64,000 bases of DNA, from positions 74,924,855-74,988,854 of the forward strand of contig OY723402.1 in assembly GCA_963210345.1 (NCBI GenBank). The letters are read 5' to 3'. The notes below the pieces were generated by a model. It did no database searches. It worked only from the letters and a program-made list of their open reading frames with translations, and was not told the DNA's origin. Position numbers and translations under genes: made by a program. Position 1 is the first letter of the stretch, and every line of letters begins with the position of its first letter. The stretch comes from Inga oerstediana. Lineage: Eukaryota; Streptophyta; Magnoliopsida; Fabales; Fabaceae. Positions 47,950 through 61,500 of the stretch are shown here, piece after piece.

Positions 47950-48676
47950 TTAACCTATAGATTTTTATTTATAATATAAAATTTGTCGAAAACATATTTT
48001 TATAAATTATGACTTATATCAAGAATACTCATCTCAAAATTTGTATAAAAAGATTATAGCTCAAAATCTATTTTCCTATTAAATTTTTCAAAATGTAATA
48101 AATATTAGCAAATGACTTTGAATTTATCCAACTTAAATATTAATATTAAGTCTTGATAAGTGTAAGAAGAAATCTTTTCTCATATTATAAAGAATTACTG
48201 ATGATAACTTTGATCATCATCATCATATTATTATATCACAATATTCACATTGCCTAGGTCAATAGGTTGAACGTTTATTATTCATTCAAAAGATTATCCT
48301 ACTTTCACCCTTAATATAAGATCCATTTTAAAATACCCTCTCCAATCATTTTTATAAGAGTCTAAAACTTGAATTACTTGGTTTATTTTTATAAGAGTTC
48401 TACAAGAGTTGTTTGAATATTTAATGATTTTTCCCCCTCTCATTAATTATATAAATCACATTAATTAAAAAAATTATTGATATTTATATTTACTCTATTT
48501 CTCTCTCCTATTTATCCTTTCATAAATAAGGGCATATATAAAAAAAAAAAAATTTATATTCAGTTATTATTTTTAATTAATTTTAATAACTTTTTTAAAC
48601 TATATAATTCAATTATTAAATTCTTATAAACATGCTAATAGAGAATAAATCTTATATTAAAGACCACAGTTTATTT
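47950..48676. other. AT-rich spacer
   Basis: No gene seen. The sequence is made of A/T-rich low-complexity stretches between the Mutator-like element and the duplicated segment upstream of the aldehyde oxidase gene. Confidence 0.35.
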
Positions 48677-48868
48677 ATTAATCTTGAAACATGAGGAATA
48701 CGATAAAAAGAAATGTCTAGTAAACTCTAACTAAGATGCCTCCGTTGACCATATTAATCTTGAAACATGAGGAATACGATAAAAATAAATGTCTAGTAAA
48801 CTCTAATTAAGATCTTGGCAAAAAAAAAAAAAGTAAACTCTAATTAAGATGCCTCCGTTGACCATATT
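48677..48868 (+). repeat. 76-bp duplication plus a third partial copy upstream of aldehyde oxidase
   Basis: A unit starting ATTAATCTTGAAACATGAGG is at 48677-48752 and again from 48753. A poly-A interruption (48820-48832) follows, and then a third partial copy (48831-48868) repeats the end of the unit, including TCCGTTGACCATATT. The W-box-like TTGACC occurs in the first and third copies. Confidence 0.85.
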
Positions 48869-48947
48869 GTGGAGAGGAGTGGACCATGTGACGTGGTGGA
48901 AAATGCAAATGACGCAGCCAATCCAAAACCACTCCGTCACACGTGGC
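48858..48947 (+). promoter_or_regulatory. W-box and two ABRE-like motifs upstream of aldehyde oxidase
   Basis: Between about 150 and 240 bases before the aldehyde oxidase ATG lie TTGACC (48858-48863, W-box type), GACGTGGT (48890-48897) and CACGTGGC (48940-48947). The last is a full G-box/ABRE core, and a CCAAT is at about 48918. Two ABRE-type sites close together are the usual arrangement for abscisic-acid response. Motif presence is seen; function is inferred. Confidence 0.5.
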
Positions 48948-49097
48948 TTTGAAAGCCATTATTGTATTCTCTGTATCTGTAGCTAGTAAGTGATGAGAAT
49001 CCTAGAGAGTGGAGTGGAGGGGGGGAATTGCTTGACGGTGACGTGATCTATCCATAGATTCTACCGCATTTCGCCTCTGTTCCTCTCACCCGGAGAA

Positions 49098-52000
49098 ATG
49101 TCTGCGATCAACGGAGCAACGCCGGCAAATCTAATTTTTGCTGTTAATGGAGTCAGATTTGAGCTCTCTCAGCTTGAACCCTCTACTACTTTGCTCGACT
49201 TCCTCCGTAGTCGCACCCGCTTCAAGAGCGTCAAGCTCGGATGTGGTGAAGGTCAGTTTGTTTGCTCCTTTGTGTAGTTTCAAGTTCACCAGCTTTGTGT
49301 TCATTGTTGAACTAGTTAGCTTCAATTCTGGTAACTCTCTCTGGAAGATTCCTTCTGCCTTAATCTTTGGGATTTTCTTGTTTTCCTTTTGTAATCTGTT
49401 GTTTGATGCTGACTATAGCGAATTTAATGATCTCTTCTCTGTACGTTTTGGATTTCAACTTTCAATGTTAAGCGTTGGCTTACTTCTTGAATGGGAATGA
49501 TTGGCTATATATATATCTACTGGGACTCTTGAACTAAAAGTTTTATTACTCTTTTGGTAAGCTGGGTGAAATTTTGTCGGAGTATTATAGTTTTCTTAAA
49601 GCTTTAAGTTCAGCCAGAAATCTTTTGTTTTCAAACGTAATCACGCCCGAAATTATAAGCGGTATTTGCGTATTTAAACATATCATTTTAATACATGAAT
49701 GCTGATAGATGATTGTTTTATATAACCTTCTATTGATCGGACATTGAAATCGAGTGATACTCTTGGATACTGAAACGTGGTTCACTGTGATCATTGTCCG
49801 GGAAACTAGGACAGCACTGGTTCAATGCTTTTTGGTTTTGCTATATCAAGACTTTCTGGTAAAATAGAGGTTCTTTAGAGCATTAGTTTTTTTTTTTTTG
49901 GGGTTGGGAGGGGGGGGGGGGGGGGTTGGGAGCATCCAATTATGTATTCATTTCTTTAATAAAAAATTTAATGAGCATTAAGGACAAAGGCGGGCTCTTC
50001 TGGTCTTATTGATGTTTTTTCATCTATTGTTGGCTGTGTTTCAATAGCAATCTTTTTTCTTGTTACTTCATGTCTTACCATAATTGGTTTCAGGTGGCTG
50101 TGGTGCTTGTGTTGTTTTAATCTCCAAATATGATCCTGTGCTTGACCAAGTAATTGATTTTACAGCAAGTTCTTGTCTCACCCTACTTTGCAGTATACAT
50201 GGGTGTTCAATAACAACAAGTGAAGGCTTGGGAAATAGTAAAGAGGGATTTCATCCAATTCATGAAAGATTTGCAGGGTTCCACGCCACTCAATGCGGCT
50301 TTTGTACTCCTGGGATGTGTGTTTCTCTCTTTGGGGCTCTGGTCAATGCTGAAAAGACCAATCGCACTGATCCTCCTTCTGGGTTCTCAAAAGTGACAGT
50401 TCATGAGGCTGAAAAGGCTATTTCAGGGAACCTTTGTCGTTGTACAGGCTATCGGTCAATTGCTGATGCCTGCAAAAGCTTTGCAGCTGATGTTGATATG
50501 GAGGATTTGGGGTTGAACTCATTTTGGAAAATGGGAGAGAGAAAAGATTTAAAGCTTAGTAGGTTGCCTCAATATGACCATAATCATAAAAATAAAACAT
50601 TTCCAATGTTTTTGAAGAATGAAATCAAGCCTGATGTGTTCTTTTTTTCTAAAAGACAAAGTTGGTACAATCCTACTAGTCTAGAGGAACTTAAGACTTT
50701 ATTATTGAAAATAAACCAGGATGGTGGAACCCAAATAAAACTAGTTGTCGGTAATACTGGTATGGGTTATTACAGAGATATAGAAGACTTTGATATGCAC
50801 ATTGATTTAAGTGGCATATCTGAGCTCTCAAATATCAGAAAGGATGTATCAGGGGTTGAAATTGGAGCGGCAGTCACAATATCTAAAGCTATTGAGGCTT
50901 TGAAAAAAGAGGGAAAAAGTGGATTTCTTGAGGAGTTTGAAATGATACTTGACAAAATTGCTGACCATATGAGCAAAATTGCATCAGGGTTTATTCGGAA
51001 TACAGCCAGTGTAGGTGGTAATTTAGTAATGGCACAAAAGAACAATTTTCCTTCTGATATTGCTACAATACTTCTTGCTGTGGATGCAGTGGTGCACATA
51101 TGGACTGGTGGACACTTTGAAAGGCTTTCATTAGAGGTGTTCCTGGAAAGACCACCATTAGGTTTGGGGAGTGTACTTTTAAGTGTTAAAATTCCAAGGT
51201 GGGAACCAATTAAAAATGCTTCTTCAGGATGCCGAAGCAAGTTCTTCTGTGAAACATTCCGAGCTGCTCCTCGACCCCTTGGAAATGCCTTACCCTATTT
51301 AAGTGCTGCTTTCTTGACTGAGGTTTCTCCATGCAATGATTATGTTGGGACCAGGATTGATTTTTGTAGGTTGTCTTTTGGTACCTATGGAACTAAACAT
51401 GCAATTAGAGCAAAAATGGTTGAGGAACTACTAGTAGGGAAGCTGCTAGATGTTGGGATTTTATATGAAGCTGTCAACTTGCTTAAGGCTACCATAGTAC
51501 CTGAAGATGCAACCTCAAGGGCTGCTTATCGGTCAAGCTTGGCGGCTGGTTTTCTTTATGAGTTCTTTAATCCCTTGATTGACTGTTCTGCTGAAATCTT
51601 CAATAGATACTTCAATGGATATTCTTGTTCTTCATTTGCGAGGGCATCTGAAATGAAAGAGAATCATATGCTTGTTCATCATGATAAATTTCCAACTTTA
51701 CTATCATCTGGAAAGCAAGTCCTTCAATTAGGTGGTGAGTACTCTCCCATTGGCGAGCCAGTTATGAAATCTGGAGCTGCATTACAAGCTTCAGGTTTGT
51801 TTTCTGACATAATCTAGTAATTTAACTTATTGAAGCCTACCTTTTCCTCAGAATGTTCGAAGTGGTAAACGACTTCAAATTTTAATTCTCACAAGAGAAA
51901 AAAAAAAGGTCAAATTGCATCTATAGTGAAGAAACTTCTTCATTTGCATTGTTATGGTTAAATTTATGTTTCTATTACTTGGTGGTTAGATGCTTTTAGC

Positions 52001-55000
52001 TAGCAAGTACATGATAACTAGTTGTCTAAACATCATCCATCTGTCTCCTTTCTCTTGGCTTGAAGTAGACTATGAGTCATATTTTGGTATCCTATCACTG
52101 ATTACCACCAGACTGAAGTCAAATTCACCAAAATTGAAAAACCTCCTTCCAGTTCTCTAACTAATCTTGGATTCATAATTTGCATGTTACTGACGCTGAT
52201 ATCATCTTGCTAAAGTAAGTCAAAACAATAGTGATTGAAAACTTGCTTCAGATTTGCAAAGTTCCTGATAATTGTGGACCCATGTTCCCCATCCTACTGC
52301 CATTGATTACAATCTTGCAAAAGTAGGATAGTTTTGATATAAAGTTGACATATTTCTAATAATTGCTTTTCACTGCTCTCTCTGGTTAACTATGTCCCCC
52401 CCCCCCCTTTTTGCCTCCTGTCCTCTATTTATATCTAGTGTTGCCATCTCTGTACAGTACAGTAAGGGGTATGTATTTTACAAATAAGTCATTTAGGTGA
52501 GGCTGTGTTTGTGGATGACATTCCTTCACCATCAAAATGCCTGCATGGAGCATTTATATATAGCACAAAGCCTTTGGCGCGGGTAAAGAGAATAAAGATG
52601 AAGCCTGAATTGCAACTGGATGGAGTGAGCTCAATAATTTCAAGACAAGACATCCCTGAAAGTGGAGAGAACATTGGTTCAATGACTTTATTTGATACTG
52701 AACCATTATTTGCAGATGGGATCACTAGATGCGCTGGAGAATGTCTTGCTGTTGTGGTGAGTCCTTGAATTCCTATTTTTAGTCCATTACTGTATGAGCT
52801 TTCCTTTCAGTTATTGTGAAAGTAAAGTACGACACGAATCATCTTCCATTTTAGTTACTGGATGACTTCTTTAGGTGGCAGATACACAGAAACTGGCAGA
52901 TATTGCTGCAAAGACTGCAGTTGTTGATTATGAATATGATGATCTTGAGTCACCTATTCTATCTGTGGAAGAAGCAGTGGAAAGATCTAGCTTTTTTGAA
53001 GTTCCACCTTTCTTATATCCAAAACATGTTGGTGAACTATCAAAAGGAATGGCTGAAGCAGATCACAAGATTTTTTCTGCTGAGGTAAGTGGAATGTCAT
53101 GTATATATATTATAACTCTTTGTTCTCATTTCCCCTCTCTTTTGACTTCCTTGTGGTCTCTCTATTTCTTATTGATTTGAGACTGCTGATAAATGATGGG
53201 TACTGAGAAGCTTTTGTTGACCAGTTGTATTCATTATCATCTATCAAATTAAAAATACACCTTTTCTGTGAATATTTCGAAATTTCTGGACGTCTTTTGA
53301 TATCTGAATAATTTGAAAACAGATCAAACTAGGATCTCAGTACTATTTCTATATGGAGACCCAGACTGCACTTGCTGTACCTGATGAAGACAACTGTATG
53401 GTGGTTTACAGTTCTTCTCAATGCCCTGAGTTTACACATTCTACAATAGCAAGATGCCTTGGTGTTCCTGAGCATAATGTTCGTGTAATTACAAGAAGGG
53501 TTGGAGGAGGTTTTGGTGGAAAGGCCATAAAATCTATACCTGTAAGTATCCTGTGGCATTTTATTGTTTGGCATTCATACTTTTTTATTGTCACATCTAG
53601 TTCAGTTTTCTAGTCTGAAAGTAAGCAAAACTACTATAGAGTTTAGAATGAACAAATTTTTCTACATTTTAGAGTAACTAATAAATTTAGAAGACAAAAT
53701 CCTTTGGTTCTAATTTTCTCTGGGTTGGATTCTCTAGGTTCAAGTGGAAATATATTCAGGTTCATGTGGAAATATATTCTGATCTGATATTTGCTTAAGT
53801 TAATGTGTAGAGGTTATGCAAGAAATCTCTTTTCTTTATTTTGTTGTCTTTTCACATAGAATCAACAAGAAATTTCAACATCAGAGCTTTTGGAATTAAT
53901 TGCACTTTAAAGCAGCATAAGTTCTGTGTTTGGAAAAGCCTCCAATGAATGCCTTGGTGAGGAGGAATAGCAAGGATGATACCAATAAGTGAATTAGTTA
54001 CACATCTTATAGGTAGGGGAGTAGATCCAAAGATTTTCACCTAAGCTTCCAAAATCATGAAAAGTCCTCCCTCCTTTATAATGTTGAGTTCTGCAATTTC
54101 GGACATTTTGGAGGAGAAATGATGAACCAATTAAGTATATAGTTATACATTATTACTTCTTGTTGCTTATTATTACTTGACTGTTAATCTTTTCGATGAA
54201 TGATAAACTTGTCAACATACTGGATTGAAAGGATAAATTTCTCAACACTTATTAACCGTGTTTTGAACCCTTTTAGTTCTATTACCCCGTTCATTTTAGA
54301 CATCCACTGATTCACACAAGGAGAAGGGGTATTGTCATTCAACCATCCATTCCCTTCTCTTTTGTCCTTCCTTATATTTGGATTCCTTCCCAACTTTCAA
54401 AATATTTTTATATTTCAAAATACTGTGTATATATGTTAACAAATTTGACAGTATATGCATGTTATATCCATAATGATTTAGAGCAAGTACTCATGCTTAG
54501 ATATTTCAGGTAGCTACAACATGTGCACTTGCAGCACAGAAATTAAATCGCCCTGTCAGGATGTACCTGAACCGCAAAACAGATATGATGATGGCTGGAG
54601 GAAGGCATCCTATGAAGATAACTTATAGTGTTGGATTCAAGAATAATGGAAAAATTACTGCTTTAGAACTTGAGATATTGATAGATGCAGGGATATATAC
54701 AGATATAAGTCCAATAATGCCACATAACATAGTTGGGGCACTTAAAAAGTATGACTGGGGTGCTCTATCTTTTGATATTAAGGTTTGCAAAACAAATCGT
54801 CCCAGTAGATCTGCGATGCGAGGCCCTGGGGATGTCCAGGGATCTTTTATTGCTGAAGCTGTGATAGAACATGTGGCATCTACACTTTCAATGGATGTTG
54901 ATCTTGTTCGAAGCATTAATCTTCACACGTACAAAAGTCTTTCTACATTCTATGAGGGTTCTTCAGGTGAACTTGTTGAATATACCTTACTTTCTATTTG

Positions 55001-57113
55001 GAATAAGTTAGCTGTTTCTGCAAACTATGACCAGAGGACTGAAATGGTAAAAGAGTTTAACAAAATTAACATTTGGAAGAAAAGGGGCATATCTCGCGTG
55101 CCTATTGTACATCCAGTGATTCAGAGGCCAACTCCTGGAAAAGTAAGTATTTTAAGGGATGGGTCCATTGTAGTTGAAGTTGGAGGAATTGAACTGGGTC
55201 AGGGCCTCTGGACAAAAGTAAAACAGATGGCTGCTTTTGCTCTCAGTGCAATTGAATGTGATAACATTGGTAACCTTGTAGATAAAATACGGGTTGTACA
55301 ATCTGATACCGTAAGCATGATTCAAGGGGGATTTACTTCTGGGAGCACTACATCGGAGTCAAGCTGTGAGGCTGTTCGACTTTGCTGCAATGTCTTGGTT
55401 GAGACGTTAAGACATCTCAAGGAAAATCTGCAAAAGGAGATGGGTTCCATCAAATGGGAGACACTAATTTTTCAGGTAGCCTTATTTTGACAATATTTTG
55501 TGGTAGAGAAGCAACGATATTTGCGCATTGCTATTAGGAATTCAGAACATACTATGGATTTACAATTGTAAAATACATAGAAAAAGAAGCATACTTCTAG
55601 ACCCATTGAAAATAGTTAAATTCACTCAAAAAAAAAAAAAAGTTAAATTATGATTCCGAGAACATAAAACCACTTTCTTTATTAACAATTCATTCTAATA
55701 ATTGTACAAGTCCATTTCATGCTCATTCTACTACATGTAAATTCCTTAAATTGCCTTCTTTCTGGGCTATCATCCATATTGACAAACCATTTATGTTGAT
55801 TGTGGAAATTGTGTAATTGTCTCTTTCAAATACCAAGTTGAAAGGCTTACCTAATTGGGTTGTCCAATTACTGTTGATACATACATCTTCGCATTATGTG
55901 AACAAAATATGTCCTGTCTGGCATTTCATTTTTTTGCTCTCATGATATGCAATAAGTGGCAATTTTAGATGCTAGTAATTGATGAGAACGCAGCTAGCCC
56001 CATTTAATTAGGTTCATCTGCTACAAATAAACTATGTAATACCCTCTTGGTTTCCTATCTCACCATGAAGAATATACTTACCATGTTACCATCAATTTAT
56101 CAACATGCAGGCACACTTGCAGGCTGTGAACTTATCAGCAACTTCTTTTTTTGTCCCTCGTATCACTTCCATGAGTTACCTAAATTATGGCGCTGCTGTG
56201 AGCGAGGTAAGCCATTTTGTTATATAAGCCATATTACTCAACCAAATTAGTAATAATGCTGAGCTAAATGTTGGCGAGTGTTTTCCAGGTGGAAATAAAT
56301 CTTCTGACTGGAGCAACAACAATTTTGCAAACGGATATCGTCTATGATTGTGGACAGAGTCTCAACCCTGCTGTGGATTTAGGACAGGTGATCTAGTACT
56401 CAATTTCAACTATAGCATCCAATTATTCTGCTATTATCATTTATCCCTATATTGCTGCATAAAATTCCAAGTTGTTCATGTGGAGTGCACAAGGGATAGG
56501 CCTATTTGTTTATCTAATTATAATTCTGCTTTCAGATTGAAGGAGCATTTGTCCAGGGGCTAGGGTTTTTTATGCTAGAGGAATATGAAACAAATCCTGA
56601 TGGATTAGTATTGGCAGATGGAACTTGGAATTACAAAATACCCACCATAGACACTATACCTAAGAAGTTCAATGTAGAAATCCTCAACAGTGGACTTCAC
56701 AAAGAACGTATTCTCTCTTCGAAAGGTATGAACCATAGGTTCTAAGTTTTGTCACATTATTTTCAGAATAGAACTGTACTGCTACATTAATCATTTTATA
56801 TTTTAAAAAGTAGTTTTCTTCTTTTCTTCATTTCATTCTTTTCCATTCTGTATGCCACATGGAGTCTTATTTTTGTAGTTATTTTGCTGCAGCTTCTGGT
56901 GAACCGCCATTGCTTCTGGCATCTTCAGTTCACTGTGCTACTAGAGCAGCCATTAAAGAGGCCAGAAAACAGCTTCTTTCATGGAGTAACTTGGATGATT
57001 CTGATTTCTTAACATTCCAGTTAGAAGTACCAGCAACCATGCCTGTGGTAAAGCGACTCTGTGGACTTGACAATGTGGAAAGATACTTGAAGTGGAAATT
57101 GAGCAACAAGTAA
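49098..57113 (+). CDS. AAO: aldehyde oxidase (molybdo-flavoenzyme), ten exons, 1371 aa
   Basis: Exons: 49098-49251, 50094-51794, 52497-52756, 52875-53084, 53323-53541, 54510-55475, 56111-56206, 56289-56387, 56536-56725, 56893-57113. All are GT-AG with consistent phases. The plant-type [2Fe-2S] loop GCGEGGCGAC spans the exon 1/2 junction (residues 48-57). The second cluster domain has CGFCTPGM and CRCTGYRS. The FAD domain (about 215-400) contains GNLVMAQKNNFPSDIA. The molybdopterin domain has GEAVFVDDIP, RRVGGGFGGKA, GGIELGQGLWTK, IEGAFVQGLGFFMLEEY and the active-site Glu in ASGEPPLLLASSVH. Plant aldehyde oxidases oxidise abscisic aldehyde to abscisic acid, or indole-3-acetaldehyde and related aldehydes, in the cytosol with O2 as acceptor. 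The motif usually MRAPG is MRGPG here (about 54814-54828). The substrate cannot be told from sequence. It looks intact. Confidence 0.96.
49900..49930 (+). other. G-rich tract with G-quadruplex potential in aldehyde oxidase intron 1
   Basis: The run is GGGG-TT-GGG-A, then about 16 G's, TT and GGG, preceded by a T-run. Four or more G-triplets with short loops on the transcribed RNA strand meet the usual G-quadruplex pattern. The exact G count may be affected by sequencing error. Confidence 0.6.
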
Positions 57114-57649
57114 AAAGTTGTCTCCTGGAAAAGAAATAATTTGAATTTATGCCATGTAAAAATAATCTTAAATCCTATAGATAATGCATTCCCACTTCTC
57201 AGATTGATGGAGATAAAAGAGAAGGTGAATGTCCATGAACAAAGTCAAGCTCCCAGCCTCCCACTACTTCCTTTGCCTTGGATCAATTATTGTTGCTGCT
57301 TCTGCAAATATCATCCCACTATATTTTATTTTACAAGTAATATTTTCGTGGTTGTTGCTAGCATAGTTCATTCCCATCAGTAATTTTGCTATTTCATTAC
57401 TAGATATTATTATTATTACCATTATCATTAATATTCTTATAGTTATTTTATTAAGTTATTATTTATTTTATCATTATCACCACAATGAACGCAATTTAAT
57501 TAGAGACCTTGGAAGGAGAAATTGATTGGCTCTGAATATTCTTTCTATTTTTTGTCAACTTTTACATATTTTACAGGGTTTTGTACAATGTTTCTAATTA
57601 TTTAGATTGTCTCCATTCGTTTTGAAAAGTGGTTGGACGGACAGAGATC
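57114..57649. other. 3' flank of aldehyde oxidase
   Basis: This should hold the 3' UTR and poly(A) site of the aldehyde oxidase gene. A run of ATT/ATTATT low-complexity sequence lies at about 57405-57475. No gene is seen. Confidence 0.35.
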
Positions 57650-57971
57650 GGATTGGCTAGGGTCCTCTGCTTTTCTCATCCTCTTCCCCCATCACTAATC
57701 TTAGCCTTTAGATTAAAATCTATGCTATTCAGATTTAATTTTTATAAAAATATTAAAAAAATATAAGATTATTAAAAAATAATTAAATAAATTCAAAAAT
57801 GCTATATTTTAGTTATGATAATTTAAACGTGTAATAAAAAATATTTAAAAATAATATTTTTATTAAACATTAAATATGAACCACTTAGATTTTAATTTAA
57901 AGGCTGAGATAAATAGTGAAGGGAGACTGGATGGAAAGAGAACAATACGAATAGAGGACCTTAGTCAATCC
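57650..57971. mobile_element. 322-bp MITE with terminal inverted repeats
   Basis: The left end GGATTGGCTAGGGTCCTCTG (57650) pairs with the right end (reverse complement GGATTGACTAAGGTCCTCTA, ending at 57971). Similarity between the arms continues imperfectly for about 75 bases up to GCCTTTAGATTAAAATCT / GCCTTTAAATTAAAATCT. The middle is AT-rich and non-coding. I found no clear target-site duplication. It lies between the convergent aldehyde oxidase and GH3 genes. Confidence 0.8.
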
Positions 57972-58595
57972 AGACAAACACACACACACATATATTACTT
58001 GCATTTAATTTTTGATTTCAATTATTCAATATTTTTTATTTAAAAATAACAAAACATATCAGTAAAGTTTTTTTCTTGTTAAATCATGGAATCGTTTAAT
58101 ATTTGAAAAAATTGGGAAAAAGTCCCAATTGAAAATTTTATTGGTGAGAAATACTTAAATCAAAGGATTGGTATTCTACAAAATTTGCATAGTACTTCTA
58201 TGTATAAAAATTTATTAGGTCCTTCTCATTAATTAAAAAAGAAAATTTCAATGGGGGCATTTTCCCCTCATTTTTTGTTTAAATTTTTACAGTCATTTCT
58301 AATGTCAACGCCATCGATATTGTCATAATTTTTTATTGCTAAATATATAATGAACAAACATTGATATTAATCTAGAAAAAGAAAAGGCAAAGCCATACGA
58401 TTATTCCAGTCGTGAATCTTACAATTGAAGTGGTTCTATACTTCTATACACGACAATGGCAACGGTCACTCTCTAAATTAAGTGGGAGTGGAATGGAATG
58501 AATAATACAAAGGACTTTGGTCCAAAAAATAAAAAAAAATACATAGGACAAGACAACCATAATATCTCGAAGGAGTCATCTCAAAATGAAGTGTT
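57972..58595. other. 3' flank of the GH3 gene
   Basis: AT-rich sequence expected to contain the GH3 3' UTR. Nothing else is recognised. Confidence 0.35.
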
Positions 58596-61500
58596 TTAGT
58601 ACTTTGTAGGTTGTGTCGTCAAACCAAACCCAAATGGGAAGAGAGGATCATAATGCTTGTCACCAACATTCATAGGAAGTTGGTCCACTGTCTTGAACCA
58701 GGTTCTAGCCAGCTTCCCACTGAAGCCATAATCACCGAACAGAACGTCTGCGACGCCTTGGCCTTCAGTCCCAGGAAGCCAAGCAGCCACAAGAGCGTCT
58801 ATTTTTGACATATATGGCTGTATCACAACTGGGCGCCCAGTGATGAGGACAACTATGCATTTCATAGACTCACAAACGTTGTTGATAGTGCTTGGACCTG
58901 GTTCTGCTATTTTCAGATTCAAACTGTCACCATATGTTTCTGCATAAGGGTGTTCCCCGACTACCACTATGGCGTACGAAAACTTGTTAGACTTGACAAA
59001 GTTCTTGTCAGGATCCTCATTGTACACCACTTGTGTCTCAGAATCAACTGTTTGCTTCACGGCATCAAGAATTGTGGTACCTGTGCAGCAAAAGCAGGCA
59101 GTTAGTCAGTGATCAATATCCTACCAGAGGATACTGTCAGAATTTCAACTAGAGAATCTAATAGAACTATTTAGGGGCCTTCACTTGACCACTTGAACTT
59201 TCGAACTGAAACGATCATTAACATGGTATTAGAACTTTGATTGCCAAGTTGTCAGAAGTTTGACTCTTGTTGGCATCCCATCTCTTAAGATTAAATTTCA
59301 ATGAAAGGCATGGTAGGTTTAGCCTAAGTCCAAACTTCAAATCCAAGCAAGATAGTGTATGGAGCTTTTCATCAAACATTTTAAAGCTTTGAGTTGATAT
59401 GATCCTTGACAAGGGATTAAAAATTGCTAGTTTGGCATCTAAAGAGTCACTTGAGATGACTGATTCAGCAATTTCTTTGCTTCTTGGATCTTAGCTTTCA
59501 AGACAAGACAACAAAAATAAACAAAACATGACGACTTACCTACTGTGAGATTATTGCCACCAAGCCCCTGCCAGGTGATTGTCCATCCTCCACATTGATA
59601 GCCCAAGTTGTCAGCATGGCTTCCAGCAACTAGTATTTTTCCAGATTTCTTGGGTAGGGGAAGAACTGGCTTATCAGCAGATTTGCCATTCTTTAGTAAC
59701 ACAAGTGATTTCCTCACAGCTTCTCTAGCTAGCTCTCTGTGTTCCTGTTAGGGACACAGTAAATGTCAACCAACAAGCTTGTAGCCATTACCCACCATAT
59801 GTTGAAAATGCCATCCTTAAGTAAAATATACCTTACTGCCCAGTTGGTTGGTCAGGCTTAGATCAGCATGAGGATTCTCAAAGAGACCCATGATGAATTT
59901 TACTTTCAAGATTCTACTCACGGCATCATCAATCCTACTCATGGGGATGAAGTTGTTCTTCACAAGATGTGTTAGGGTATCAATGAACTCAGTGTAGTCG
60001 AAGGGAACCATGATCTGTAGAATATTAAACATGTCAAGTCTCTTCATTACCAAAAGGTGAAGGGGGGGGGGGGGAAGAACAGAAGGAAAAGTCTCTTCTT
60101 TTTTGGTCTTTCTAAAATGATAATTGACAATAATAATTACCATATCAATTCCGGCACTAACACCAGCTAGCACAGAGTATGTGTAATTAGCATGAGGAGG
60201 TGAGGTCATCCTGTCAACACCCTGCCAATCTGAAATGACAAATCCCTGAAATATGGCAGTAACAAATCACGTAGTCATGCACCTTCTTCACTGTTCGACT
60301 CTATTTTCTTCATGTGACTTAATCATGTTATTATGTCCCATTTTTACCCTAAAAGTTTTTATGGGTAATAATTACTTTCCATTGCAAAAACGAACATGGC
60401 CCCAAAAAAACATATTCAAATCTGAAACTGAGCACTTGTAAGTTTTATCTTGCCATGCATAACACTTCCATTCATTAGTGAACCATTACTAAAAGGATTA
60501 AATTTAGCACCCACGAAGTTGGGAGCTACTCAAACTATTATTCTGATTTTCATTACCCTGAACCGCAGTTTGTTCTTGAGGAGACCAGTGATAAGATCTT
60601 TATTAGCATGCATCTTCTTCCCATTCCAGCTAGAGTAGGAGATCATTACTGTTGAAACACCCTTGATGATAGAGTCATAGTATGCTGGCATATGAATGCG
60701 AAGCAATCCATCGAAGCTTATCAAAGTATTGTTCTCGTTAATACCCTTGTTCGTTCCTCCATCTCCCAAAAAGTGCTTGGCACAGGCTGCAACCTTGTTC
60801 CTGATCAAAATTATTAGAAGGGGAATTATTAGACCAATTTTTCTCACTATGGGATAGAGTATTTAAATTATCAACTAATTAGAGATTTATACAAAATTGG
60901 GAACTCCAAAAATAAAAAAAAAATTAAAACACACACACACACATCTTTACATGCAAACATGACCCTCATTGATTCATATTCAACTCAATTGAAATTTACT
61001 TGTTATGCCAATGAGCTTATTGCCCACTAGGCACCAGTCTTAGCCTTAAGAGTGAAGTGAAGAACCTTTACCCATGTCCCCTGCCCACTCATTTCCTACT
61101 ACAAAGGCCTTAAAATCCTCCTTTGAAACGTCCTTGTTTAAAAAAAAAAAAATAGAGATATTCCCTATCATGTTAAGCTAGAAACAAGTCTTACTTTCCA
61201 GCAACAAATGGAAAACCCTTTTTGGAATTGCCGGGGATGTCGCCTTGCAAACCAGGTATAATTTCAGTCATTGTTCTAACAATGTTAGGGTCCTCACTGT
61301 AACTTTCATAGCATCGTCCCCATCTTGGATCTCTGCAAACCTGTCAATGAATGAACAAATAACAGATGAGGGTACATACATGATTGATACCTTATGTGAT
61401 CTGAATAACAGAAGGGTTAAATGCTGCTTACCGCAATGCATGGAGCAAAAACATATTGTATTCCTGTAGCTCTAACTTCAAGGGCAGTTGCCTCCCCAAT

